Of a DNA stretch of 16,863 nucleotides, positions 1-6,498 are shown piece by piece; the stretch's first letter is position 1; the number at the start of each line of letters is the position of its first letter. Position numbers and translations under genes: made by a program. Origin of the DNA: DAOSVX01 sp964616495 (GTDB taxonomy: Bacteria; Bacillota_I; Bacilli_A; RF39; UBA660); contig CAZTRF010000018.1 in NCBI GenBank assembly GCA_964616495.1, forward strand, positions 1 through 16,863, given 5' to 3'. The notes below the pieces were generated by a model that was given only the letters and a program-made list of their open reading frames with translations, was not told the DNA's origin and searched no databases.

Positions 1-64
1 TGAAATAATATTAATAAGTAAGAAAATAAGCAAGATTTAAGCAAGATGATAATTTCAATCTGAA

Positions 65-92
65 GGAGTTCTCGGAAGAGAACTCCATTTTT
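65..92 (+). terminator. Rho-independent terminator of an upstream, off-window gene
   Basis: A 9-bp perfect stem (65-73 with 78-86, GGAGTTCTC/GAGAACTCC) closes a GGAA tetraloop and is followed by five T residues. The hairpin ends a plus-strand transcript whose gene lies to the left of the window. No matching T-tract is present for the minus strand. Confidence 0.85.
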
Positions 93-350
93 GTTGCTTG
101 TATTTACTGGGTTTGTAAGGCGTTAGGTATGGAGCGATGATGTTTAGGCGACATTTTAGGCGACAAAAAATCAAATTTTTGATAAACAGTGGTAAACAGT
201 AGAGGTGATTGATAAACAATTTATCAAGTAAATAAAGGGTGGAGGATAATGATAAATAGGTTATTGTCAGCCCCCTGAAGAGAACTAAAAGTACTACCTC
301 TAAATATTTTAATTGATAATAAAAATAAGTTGCCTATTTAAGACCTATTA
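93..350. other. Gene-free stretch with clustered short repeats
   Basis: No convincing gene lies here. Visible are two direct copies of TTTAGGCGACA at 143-153 and 155-165 (12-bp period), three related boxes containing ATAAACA or GTAAACA at 181-190, 192-200 and 211-218, and a palindrome GATAAA-CAA-TTTATC at 211-225. Short peptides can be read in several frames, but none has both a ribosome site and a useful length. Such clusters of short repeats can be integrase arm-type or regulator binding sites; that is inference only. A good ribosome site at 241-245 precedes a 9-codon ORF (249-278) that I do not call a gene. Confidence 0.4.
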
Positions 351-378
351 TTGACTGGTTTCATTAATATGATATACT
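351..378 (+). promoter_or_regulatory. Sigma-70/SigA-type promoter of the DUF6512-DUF2974 pair
   Basis: TTGACT at 351-356 and TATACT at 373-378 are separated by 16 bp. The predicted transcription start lies near 385, leaving about 20 nt of leader before the ribosome site at 396-401. Because the -35 box covers the TTG at 351, that codon cannot be the translation start. Confidence 0.75.
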
Positions 379-407
379 TTTTATATAATAATACTAGGAG
401 GTTTTAC

Positions 408-920
408 ATGGTATTTGAAATTCTTATTATAAGTATAATTGGAACTTTATTACATTTCACTTATGATTGGAGCAATCATAATAAAATAGTGGCTTTATTT
501 TCGGCAGTTAATGAAAGTACATGGGAGCATATTAAAATGGCTTTATCAGCAGTTTTCTTTTGTTCTATTGTAGATGTTTTCTTTATAGGAACTAATTCTA
601 ACTATTTTATTGGTAAATTTATATCATTAGTAATAATTATCGTAGCAATTCCTTTAATCTTTTATGGATATAAATTAATTAGTAAAAGGGCAATATTACT
701 TGTTGATATCTTAACTTTTTATATAGCAATTATTGCCAGTCAGTTGGCGTTCTATCACATTTTAGATTTACAACCTTTACCATCTGTTTATTCTAATATT
801 GGATTAATAGGGACTTTTGTTGTTCTTGTTCTTTACATGATTTTGACTCTATTGCCTTTAACAAATTTCTTATTTAAAGATCCTATTACTAACAAATATG
901 GAATTAATGGGCATAAATAA
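408..920 (+). CDS. DUF6512-type integral membrane protein
   Basis: This encodes a 170-aa polytopic membrane protein, with about five hydrophobic segments (roughly residues 2-18, 45-60, 67-90, 95-115 and 130-155). The N-terminal pattern GTLLHFTYDW, followed by FSAVNESTWEH, matches what I remember of the DUF6512 family. That family has no assigned function, and none can be deduced here. The start is the ATG at 408, placed 6 nt after a perfect AGGAGG (396-401) and downstream of the promoter at 351-378; an in-frame TTG at 351 is the -35 box. The stop is 12 nt before the next gene's start, so the two are probably one operon. The conserved polar NEST-W-EH stretch lies between membrane segments and may be the functional site (inference). 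Confidence 0.8.
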   Translation: MVFEILIISIIGTLLHFTYDWSNHNKIVALFSAVNESTWEHIKMALSAVFFCSIVDVFFIGTNSNYFIGKFISLVIIIVAIPLIFYGYKLISKRAILLVDILTFYIAIIASQLAFYHILDLQPLPSVYSNIGLIGTFVVLVLYMILTLLPLTNFLFKDPITNKYGINGHK

Positions 921-932
921 AAGGAGTATTTT

Positions 933-1967
933 ATGAATGTGTTTGATTATTTAAAATGGCGAGGCGATATTCCGTTTGATGAATTAAACGAAATTGATGT
1001 TTTAATATTTAATAGGCTTTCTTATTTTTCTTTAGAAAAAATAATGACACCTACAGAGAGTTTAACTATTGAAGAGGCTTATCAAAGGGGTATTCAATTA
1101 TCTTACAATAAAAATGATCAACTATTGTTTGAACAAATTTCAAAAAATAATCGTTATAAAAATATGGTTATAAGTAAAGTTTTAAATATTTATGATAAAG
1201 CCAAAGAAGAACAGTTTTTAGCTCTTTGTATAGATGTTTCAAAGAGCTGTTTATATGTTTCTTTTAGAGGAACTAATGGAACATTAATTGGATGGAAAGA
1301 GGATTTTAATATGGCTTTTATGAATCCTATTCCAGCTCAAGAAGATGCTTTAAAATATGTTAATGATCTTAAAACTTTTAAAAAAATATACTTGGGCGGT
1401 CATTCTAAAGGAGGAAACCTAGCAATATATGCAGGTATCAATGCTAACAAAAATATTAAATATAAAATAAAAAAGATATTTAATTATGATGGCCCTGGAT
1501 TTATGAATTTAAGCAATAAGTATTATATAATGAAAGATAAAATAATCACCTATATTCCTGGAGATAGTGTTATAGGACGATTAATGAATACGGACAATGA
1601 AACTATTGTAATTAAAAGTAATGCTAAAGGAATAATTCAACATGATTTGTATAGTTGGCAATTAGAACGAAAAACCTTTATTAGAGATACTTTAAGTAAA
1701 AACAGTGACACTATTAAAAAAATTATGGCTGAATGGGCAGACAAAATGGCCCAAAACGAAAGAAAGACCTTTGTCAATGATATTTATGAAATGATTAAGT
1801 CCACCGGCGTAGAAAGAATAAAAGATTTAAAAATTAGTGATTTAAAAAAAATGGTTTTATCTTATAAAAAAATGGATGATGAATCAAAGAAAGTTTTATT
1901 TACAATAATGGGATATTTAGTTTCTAGTACAAAAGATAATATAAATAAAAAAAGAAAGCTTAATTAG
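933..1967 (+). CDS. DUF2974 / Mbeg1-like alpha/beta hydrolase
   Basis: The 344-aa protein has lipase-like alpha/beta hydrolase hallmarks. FRGT at about 111-114 is typical of the oxyanion strand in class 3 lipases. The nucleophile elbow is GGHSKGG, with Ser158. A plausible acid is Asp186 (YDGPGF) and a plausible catalytic His is His237 (QHDLYSW). The order and spacing fit the DUF2974/Mbeg1-like family; its natural substrate is unknown. There is no signal peptide or membrane segment, so it is probably cytoplasmic. The lysine-rich C-terminal third (from about 250) is likely helical. The ribosome site AAGGAG lies 7 nt before the ATG. It follows the DUF6512 gene closely and is probably co-transcribed with it, and its last 4 nt overlap the convergent trhP gene. 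Confidence 0.82.
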   Translation: MNVFDYLKWRGDIPFDELNEIDVLIFNRLSYFSLEKIMTPTESLTIEEAYQRGIQLSYNKNDQLLFEQISKNNRYKNMVISKVLNIYDKAKEEQFLALCIDVSKSCLYVSFRGTNGTLIGWKEDFNMAFMNPIPAQEDALKYVNDLKTFKKIYLGGHSKGGNLAIYAGINANKNIKYKIKKIFNYDGPGFMNLSNKYYIMKDKIITYIPGDSVIGRLMNTDNETIVIKSNAKGIIQHDLYSWQLERKTFIRDTLSKNSDTIKKIMAEWADKMAQNERKTFVNDIYEMIKSTGVERIKDLKISDLKKMVLSYKKMDDESKKVLFTIMGYLVSSTKDNINKKRKLN

Positions 1968-1972
1968 CTTTC
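1947..1972 (-). terminator. Terminator of the minus-strand U32 gene
   Basis: A 7-bp stem (1954-1960 with 1966-1972, GAAAGCT/AGCTTTC) has the stop codons of both convergent genes in and beside its loop. Read on the minus strand, it is followed by seven T residues (complement of 1947-1953). The plus-strand side has no good T-tract, so the hairpin mainly serves the minus strand. The stem is short and AT-rich, which limits confidence. Confidence 0.5.
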
Positions 1973-3187
1973 AATTCTTCTTAATAGGTCATATTTTTTA
2001 GGTAGTATTGATAATTTAAGATATATCTTTTCATAAGGATGAGGACAATCATTAATTTGGTGATGCTTTTCATCATACATTTCTATTACTTTACTAGAAA
2101 TATTATCCCCATTAGGTTTCATTATTTCAATGGTTTCTCCTACTGAAAACTTATTTCGTTGTTCAATTATAGCTTCATTATTATTTATTTCATTGATAAT
2201 GCCTAAATAGGTTGCTTCTTTAATATAGGTGTTATTATCATATATTTGGGTATTTTCATCGGCCTTGTTAAAGAAGAAACCAGTAGTAAATTGACGATAA
2301 GTGCAATTAGATATTTGTTCTTTATACCACTTCATGTTGCTATGGTATTTTTCTTTGCTTTTAAAATAATCATCAATGGCTTTACGATAGGTTCTGGCAA
2401 CAGTCGCTACATATAAAGCGGTTTTCATTCGACCTTCAATTTTAAATGAATCAATTCCTGATTCGATAAGTTCATCAATATGTTCAACCATACATAAATC
2501 TTTGGAATTAAAGATATAAGTTCCTCTTTCATTTTCAAAAACTGGTAAGTATTCACCAGGTCTAGTTTCTTCCATAATAGAATATTTCCAACGGCAAGGA
2601 TGAGTACATTCACCCTTATTAGCATCTTTATGAGTAAAATAATTACTTAATAAGCATCTTCCTGAATAGGAAATACACATTGCTCCATGAATAAATACTT
2701 CTATTTCTTTGTCATTAGGAATATTTTTTTTAATTTTTGTTATCTCTTCTAATGACAGTTCTCTAGCACAAACCACTCTTGAAGCTCCTAATTCATACCA
2801 GAAATTATAGGTTTCATAATTGGTACTATTAGTTTGAGTGCTAATGTGAATATCTATTTCAGGAATTATTTCTTTAGCAATTTTAAATATTCCAAAGTCT
2901 GATATGATAACAGCATCTGGCTTAATTTTTTTTAATTCTTTAAAATAGGTTTTAACTCCATCTAAATCTTCGTTATGGGCGAATATATTAGCTGTTACAT
3001 AAACTTTGACATTATGATTATGGGCAAATTCAATACCTTCTTTCATATCTTCTAATGAAAAGTTTTTAGCATTTGCTCTTAAACCAAATGCTTGTCCTCC
3101 AATATAGACCGCATCTGCGCCATAAATAACTGCTACTTTTAATACTTCTAAACTACTGGCCGGTAGTAATAATTCTGGTTTTTTCAT
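1964..3187 (-). CDS. trhP: U32-family protein, tRNA 5-hydroxyuridine synthesis (TrhP/YrrO-like)
   Basis: This 407-aa protein begins KKPELLLPASS and contains YGADAVYIGG and GLRANAKNFS, the N-terminal signature of U32 'peptidases'. The core block CISYSGRC, then GECTHPCRW, RPGEYLPV and SFKIEGRMK, matches the TrhP (YegQ/YrrO) branch. That branch makes 5-hydroxyuridine at tRNA wobble position 34 and is not a true protease. Conserved Cys171, Cys178, Cys194 and Cys232 occupy the places where U32 relatives bind an Fe-S cluster, and Cys198 is extra. A C-terminal beta-barrel region follows residue 310. I start at 3187 rather than the in-frame ATG at 3205, because GAGGTG sits just upstream of 3187 and a candidate -10 (TATGAT, 3216-3211) puts transcription near 3204. 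It is divergent from the DUF362 gene and overlaps the hydrolase by 4 nt. The U32 assignment is firm; the exact subfamily is likely. Confidence 0.88.
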   Translation of the reverse strand: MKKPELLLPASSLEVLKVAVIYGADAVYIGGQAFGLRANAKNFSLEDMKEGIEFAHNHNVKVYVTANIFAHNEDLDGVKTYFKELKKIKPDAVIISDFGIFKIAKEIIPEIDIHISTQTNSTNYETYNFWYELGASRVVCARELSLEEITKIKKNIPNDKEIEVFIHGAMCISYSGRCLLSNYFTHKDANKGECTHPCRWKYSIMEETRPGEYLPVFENERGTYIFNSKDLCMVEHIDELIESGIDSFKIEGRMKTALYVATVARTYRKAIDDYFKSKEKYHSNMKWYKEQISNCTYRQFTTGFFFNKADENTQIYDNNTYIKEATYLGIINEINNNEAIIEQRNKFSVGETIEIMKPNGDNISSKVIEMYDEKHHQINDCPHPYEKIYLKLSILPKKYDLLRRIES

Positions 3188-3289
3188 AAAACACCTCGTA
3201 AACATCTTACATCATAAAATAAGCAAAATCTAGACTAAATAATCTACGATAGCAAATTATTAGTTTTTATTTTTAATGACAATATAAAA

Positions 3290-3300
3290 TGTGATATAAT
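3290..3300 (+). promoter_or_regulatory. Extended -10 promoter of the DUF362 gene
   Basis: TGTGATATAAT contains TGa-TATAAT (TG at 3292-3293, hexamer 3295-3300). The -35 region 17 bp upstream is only T-rich. The same 11-mer recurs at 4786-4796 before the DUF4177 gene. The predicted start is near 3307, which is why the ATG at 3335 is preferred over the one at 3317. Confidence 0.65.
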
Positions 3301-3334
3301 TTTATAGAGAAAATATATGATAAAGGAGAATAAG

Positions 3335-4216
3335 ATGGAGAAGGTATATTTTACAAAAGATATAAGTAGCAGAGGCCTAATTAAAATCTATGAGTCTTTG
3401 AATGTTAACTTAAAAGGTAAAGTGGCTGTAAAAATATCTACTGGAGAACCTGGCGGCCATAATTTTTTAAATCCAAATTTAATAAAAGATTTGGTTAAAA
3501 AGTTAAATGGAACTATTGTAGAATGCTGCACGGCTTATCGAGGTGGAAGATTTGAAGTAAGTGATCATTGGCAAGCTATTGAAAAACATGGTTTTAAAAA
3601 AATTGCTCCTTGTGATATTATGGATGAAGAAGGGGACATTGAAATTAATTTTGAAGGTGGAAAGCATTTAAAAGGCATAAACTATGTGGGAAGCCATTTA
3701 GCAAATTACGATTCTATGTTAGTGCTTTCTCATTTTAAAGGCCATGCTATGGGTGGCTTTGGAGGAGCTTTAAAAAATATGTCTATTGGATGTGCATCTA
3801 AAGCTGGTAAATCATGGATTCACTCAGTAGGAATAACTAAAAATCCGGATGAAATGTGGAATCATATCGATAATCAAGATGGCTTTTTGGAAAGCATGGC
3901 TGAAGCTGATAAAGCAATAGTTACTTATTTTGGAAAAGAAAACATGGTATATATTAATGTGGCTAATAATCTTTCTATTGATTGCGACTGTGATGCCAAT
4001 CCTCATGATCCAGAGATGGTTGATATAGGTATTTTTGCTTCTTTAGATCCGGTTGCTTTAGATCAATGTTGCTATGATCAAATTATAAACTCTAAAGATA
4101 AGGGAAAAGAATCTTTAGTTAAAAGAATGTTAGAAAAGAATACTGTTCATATTGTTGAGGAGGCAGCTAATTTAAAAGTGGGCTCTCGTGAATATGAAAT
4201 AGTAGAAATAGATTAA
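3335..4216 (+). CDS. DUF362 domain-containing protein
   Basis: The 293-aa protein has DUF362 family hallmarks: STGEPGGHN near 35-43, SHFKGH at 132-137, GFGGALKN at 141-148, and DIGIFASLDPVALD at 230-243. DUF362 proteins are often fused to 4Fe-4S ferredoxin domains. Here there is no CxxCxxC ferredoxin module, only scattered cysteines, including a CxC at 217-219 and Cys245-Cys246 that might bind a metal. The molecular function is not established. I choose ATG 3335 because AAAGGAG (3322-3328) lies 6 nt upstream; the ATG at 3317 would begin about 10 nt after the predicted transcription start and has no ribosome site. The next gene starts 9 nt after the stop, so the two are probably co-transcribed. 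Confidence 0.85.
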   Translation: MEKVYFTKDISSRGLIKIYESLNVNLKGKVAVKISTGEPGGHNFLNPNLIKDLVKKLNGTIVECCTAYRGGRFEVSDHWQAIEKHGFKKIAPCDIMDEEGDIEINFEGGKHLKGINYVGSHLANYDSMLVLSHFKGHAMGGFGGALKNMSIGCASKAGKSWIHSVGITKNPDEMWNHIDNQDGFLESMAEADKAIVTYFGKENMVYINVANNLSIDCDCDANPHDPEMVDIGIFASLDPVALDQCCYDQIINSKDKGKESLVKRMLEKNTVHIVEEAANLKVGSREYEIVEID

Positions 4217-4225
4217 GGAGGATAT

Positions 4226-4795
4226 ATGAAAAAAATACTTCTAATGATTGGTTTAGGTTTAATTTTTATACCTTTAAATGTGAAGGCCGTTACCAATCTA
4301 CCATTTACAGTTAAAGATAACAACTCAGAAGAAACACAGTTAATTAATGTTGAAGGAGGAAACTATAGTTTACCAACTTTTTGTTCTACAGGCGAAGGAT
4401 GTACTTTAGAAGCCGACAGTGAAGTTTTACAAAAGATTGGTAAATATTATTTTGGATCGGGATCAGAATATTTCTATATTATAGCTGGGGGAGGAGCAAA
4501 AATTTATGAAGAAGCTGGCCCTAATCCAGCAACTCCCGAAGAATATAAGGATAATTTCAATAAAATAGTTATTAATGCTAGTGAGTTTTTAGATAAAGAG
4601 TCTGTTACTATTGGAATAGGAGCAGATAAAGAAAGCAGAAGCTTTAAACTAATAGCTACTAAAGTGGCTTCTGACGAAGAAAAAACAACTGAGTTTAATC
4701 CTTATCTAGCTTTTGGAATAGGTGGAGCTATAGGAATTGGGCTTGTTATATTAATTGTTTTAATAGCTAAAAATAAATCTCGCCCTGTGATATAA
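4226..4795 (+). CDS. Secreted protein with C-terminal membrane anchor, family not recognised
   Basis: The 189-aa product has a classical signal peptide (charged MKK, hydrophobic core to about residue 18, likely cleavage after VKA at 21). An acidic extracytoplasmic region of about 135 residues follows, then a membrane segment at about 161-181 and a short positive tail (KNKSR). The topology is type I: outside, one membrane pass, small cytoplasmic tail. Cys53 and Cys59 (CSTGEGC) could form a disulphide. There is no LPXTG motif and no catalytic motif that I recognise. A strong AGGAGG lies just before the ATG. It follows the DUF362 gene by 9 nt and probably shares its transcript. Its last codons overlap the promoter of the downstream DUF4177 gene. 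Function unknown. Confidence 0.8.
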   Translation: MKKILLMIGLGLIFIPLNVKAVTNLPFTVKDNNSEETQLINVEGGNYSLPTFCSTGEGCTLEADSEVLQKIGKYYFGSGSEYFYIIAGGGAKIYEEAGPNPATPEEYKDNFNKIVINASEFLDKESVTIGIGADKESRSFKLIATKVASDEEKTTEFNPYLAFGIGGAIGIGLVILIVLIAKNKSRPVI

Positions 4796-4796
4796 T
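4786..4796 (+). promoter_or_regulatory. Extended -10 promoter of the DUF4177 gene pair
   Basis: TGTGATATAAT, identical to the 11-mer at 3290-3300, has its hexamer at 4791-4796, overlapping the stop codon of the upstream gene. No good -35 is visible. The leader before the ATG at 4844 would be about 40 nt. Confidence 0.5.
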
Positions 4797-4843
4797 ATAT
4801 TTAATTTAAAGATTATTCTTTTATTGAAAGGAGAGCGAGGAGT

Positions 4844-5038
4844 ATGAAAGAATATAAAGTTTTGACACAGAAAGACAAATGGTTTTCAGGAAAGTTTAGT
4901 CCTGAAAAACTAGAAGAGGCATTAAATAGCTATGCCGAACAAGGATGGAAAGTAGTTACTACTGCTACGGCTGACGTTCCTGGATTTGGTGTGGCTCGTC
5001 AAGAATTAGTGGTTATTTTAGAGAGGGATGCTGATTAA
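4844..5038 (+). CDS. DUF4177 family small protein
   Basis: This is a 64-aa protein with the compact DUF4177 pattern: an N-terminal EYKVLT strand, a central LEEALNSYAEQGWKVV helix-strand, and a C-terminal ELVVILERD strand. Length and layout match the family, which is common in Firmicutes and has no known function. It lacks a signal peptide and cysteines. The ribosome site is the AGGAG at 4836-4840. Its stop and the next start share one base (TAATG at 5036-5040), so translation of the two genes is very likely coupled and the products may act together (inference). Confidence 0.85.
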   Translation: MKEYKVLTQKDKWFSGKFSPEKLEEALNSYAEQGWKVVTTATADVPGFGVARQELVVILERDAD

Positions 5039-5370
5039 TGGCTTATACAACAGTATTTGAAGAAGTGGTTTTTGTTGAAGGAAATAATGAAAAAGCTGTT
5101 CGCAAAGCCAATATTGATATCAGTTTAGGAGGTATAGGGGCACAATTAAAAAGTTTAAAAGATGTTAAAAACAGCTTAGCAGTGCAAGCTAAACAGAATG
5201 GGTGCAATTGTGTTCTTGACTTTAAATATGGTCAAAAGACCGCATTATTTGCTTTTGATGATGTTAAATTTTATGGTACTGGAGTTGCTTCACAGTTACC
5301 CGGTTCTGAATATGCTAAAATAATTGAAAATAAAAGTAAGCAGTGTATCAAATTTGACAATTTTAGATAA
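5038..5370 (+). CDS. Small protein coupled to DUF4177, family not recognised
   Basis: This is a 110-aa soluble protein. The central and C-terminal pattern (small residues, GCNCVLDFKYGQ, then a strand and FYGTGVAS) loosely recalls YbjQ-like or heavy-metal-binding folds, in which an Asn/Ala-Val strand precedes a GTG/GTA turn. The resemblance is too weak for an assignment. Cysteines sit at about residues 59, 61 and 103. Its start codon overlaps the DUF4177 stop by one base, with a GAGAGGG ribosome site inside the end of that gene. Transcription probably ends at the hairpin at 5381-5415. Confidence 0.75.
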   Translation: MAYTTVFEEVVFVEGNNEKAVRKANIDISLGGIGAQLKSLKDVKNSLAVQAKQNGCNCVLDFKYGQKTALFAFDDVKFYGTGVASQLPGSEYAKIIENKSKQCIKFDNFR

Positions 5371-5382
5371 ATATGATATTAT
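5354..5382 (+). promoter_or_regulatory. Strong promoter of the 229-aa orphan gene
   Basis: A perfect TTGACA (5354-5359), a 17-bp spacer and TATTAT (5377-5382) with an extended TG at 5374-5375. It overlaps the end of the upstream gene. Just after the -10 comes AAGCCTC, then 12 nt, then GGGGG: the same arrangement as upstream of the gene at 6499. Confidence 0.85.
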
Positions 5383-5415
5383 AAGCCTCGTTTAAAAAAA
5401 AGGGGGCTTATTTTT
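5381..5415 (+). terminator. Probable terminator of the DUF4177 unit, overlapping the next gene's leader
   Basis: ATAAGCCTC (5381-5389) can pair with GGGGCTTAT (5403-5411), with one G-U pair, around a 13-nt A-rich loop. Four T residues follow, directly before the ATG at 5416. Transcripts from upstream contain the whole stem. Transcripts from the promoter at 5354-5382 start near its top and would keep only the 3' arm, which carries the ribosome site. The structure could therefore end the upstream unit without affecting the downstream one. Confidence 0.5.
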
Positions 5416-6105
5416 ATGAAATTTAAGAATTTTAGTTTTTTAGATAATTTGTTTGATTATAGAGGGTTTTCAGCTGAAGCTGCTGAATTTATATGGGCTT
5501 TTATTGTCGATGGTAAATATGACTTTAATTATCCAAGAACTTATAATCAAAAAGATATTATCGAAGAAATTAAAGCAAGTGGTGTCATTCGTTTAGAAAA
5601 CGAATATCTTGAAGCTGTTATTGATTTGGATTCCTTATTAAGAAAAGAAGCTATTAGATATCCAGAAGTTTTACATCAGGTGACTATTAGTGAATCTTAT
5701 CAAGGACATAAAAGAGCAGTAACATTATTTCAAGATATTGAAAGAGACAGTAGAATTGAAAGTATAGTTGAAAGAACCGAAAGATGTAAAACCGGAGTTT
5801 TAATAACTAGTTTTCGTCAAAGAATTGATTCTAATTTATCAGGAGTAATGGTATTTTATAAAACTAAAGAGGATATTAAAAAACTAGGTTTAAAACCTTT
5901 AACTTTGTTGTCTTATGCTCAACTTGGTGGTAGGGAAAAAGAATTTGATAGCTTTTTAGGATCAGAAGAAGATTTGTTTCCTCATAAAGTTTTAGAAAAA
6001 AAACAAATTCAAAGAAAAGGAAAAGATTTTTTGTACGATCTAATGATAGCTTGTTCTGAAGAATTCAAAGAAGGAATATCATATTATACTGAAAAAGCGC
6101 TTTAA
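5416..6105 (+). CDS. Soluble protein of unknown family
   Basis: The 229-aa product has no signal peptide or membrane segment and no motif that I recognise. The N-terminal part contains NLFDYRGFSAEAAEFIW, a charged helical region follows (about 50-75), and the C-terminal half is mixed alpha/beta with a cluster of basic and acidic residues. There is a single Cys near 122 and another near 214. The start at 5416 follows an unusual GGGGG ribosome site (5402-5406) at 9 nt spacing. It has its own near-consensus promoter and its own strong terminator, so it is a well expressed single-gene unit. The promoter-leader is nearly the same as that of the gene at 6499, which suggests common regulation. Function unknown. 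Confidence 0.75.
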   Translation: MKFKNFSFLDNLFDYRGFSAEAAEFIWAFIVDGKYDFNYPRTYNQKDIIEEIKASGVIRLENEYLEAVIDLDSLLRKEAIRYPEVLHQVTISESYQGHKRAVTLFQDIERDSRIESIVERTERCKTGVLITSFRQRIDSNLSGVMVFYKTKEDIKKLGLKPLTLLSYAQLGGREKEFDSFLGSEEDLFPHKVLEKKQIQRKGKDFLYDLMIACSEEFKEGISYYTEKAL

Positions 6106-6123
6106 AGTTTTAAAGCGCTTTTT
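6092..6123 (+). terminator. Strong terminator of the 229-aa orphan gene
   Basis: A long near-perfect stem (6092-6105 with 6110-6123), centred on AGCGCT, closes a four-base loop and ends in five T residues. The gene's stop codon lies inside the left arm. The A-run on the left arm means it could also act on minus-strand transcripts. Confidence 0.88.
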
Positions 6124-6128
6124 AAATG

Positions 6129-6151
6129 AAAAAAAAGAATCATTAGATTCT
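6129..6151 (-). terminator. Terminator of the zinc-ribbon gene
   Basis: On the minus strand AGAATC (complement of 6146-6151) pairs with GATTCT (complement of 6136-6141) around TAAT, followed by a run of eight T residues (complement of 6129-6136). It begins within the stop codon of the minus-strand gene. Confidence 0.7.
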
Positions 6152-6314
6152 AGTTTTCGTTTTTGTGATTATATTTTTCTCTTTTATGAGCATCACGACA
6201 TTCTTTGCATCTTTTTGGTTCGCTAAAACCTTTTGATTGATAGAACTCTTGTTCTCCTGCAGTAAAGACAAATTCTTTCTTGCAATCATCACATACTAAT
6301 GTTTTATCTTCCAT
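6150..6314 (-). CDS. Small zinc-ribbon protein
   Basis: A 54-aa protein beginning MEDKTLVCDDC. Two CxxC pairs, Cys8/Cys11 and Cys36/Cys39, frame the segment FVFTAGEQEFYQSKGF and the PKRCKECR motif. This is the layout of the short zinc-ribbon family (PF13451-like) found in many Firmicutes and Chloroflexi, where the four cysteines bind one zinc ion. The biological role is unknown; nucleic-acid or protein binding is possible. The basic C-terminal tail (HKREKYNHK) would suit nucleic acid. A perfect AGGAGG (complement of 6323-6328) lies about 8 nt before the ATG. Upstream, a -10-like TATTAT (6354-6349) has no good -35. It is transcribed against both flanking orphan genes and has its own terminator. 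Confidence 0.88.
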   Translation of the reverse strand: MEDKTLVCDDCKKEFVFTAGEQEFYQSKGFSEPKRCKECRDAHKREKYNHKNEN

Positions 6315-6440
6315 TTCAAATACCTCCTTTTAGGGTTTAACTTTTACTATAATACCTCAAAAAAGAAGAGTAATAAGTTATACATAATTAAATCCGTTAA
6401 CACTATAACATAAAAACAATAATAATACAAGCAAAAAAAC

Positions 6441-6468
6441 TTGCATTTTATGAAAAGTGTGCTATAAT
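6441..6468 (+). promoter_or_regulatory. Promoter of the 286-aa orphan gene
   Basis: TTGCAT (6441-6446), a 16-bp spacer and TATAAT (6463-6468), with an extended TG at 6460-6461. The downstream AAGCCTC-N12-GGGGG leader (6469-6492) matches the one after the promoter at 5354-5382, including the 12-nt gap. An in-frame GTG at 6457 lies within this promoter and is not a start. Confidence 0.8.
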
Positions 6469-6498
6469 AAGCCTCAACTCAGAAAGAGGGGGAATTAT

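Noticed and set aside
249..278. Nine-codon ORF after GGAGG at 241-245
   Set aside because: Despite the good ribosome site it is very short, has no visible promoter and no regulatory codon run of the attenuator kind.
351..407. TTG start at 351 for the DUF6512 gene
   Set aside because: The TTG is the -35 box of a clear promoter (TTGACT-N16-TATACT), and the ATG at 408 has a perfect AGGAGG.
3188..3205. ATG at 3205 as start of the U32 gene
   Set aside because: It would add six atypical residues, has no ribosome site and coincides with the predicted transcription start; 3187 has GAGGTG upstream and the family's N-terminus.
6457..6498. GTG start at 6457 for the 286-aa gene
   Set aside because: The GTG lies between the -35 and -10 boxes of the gene's own promoter; the ATG at 6499 follows the GGGGG ribosome site.
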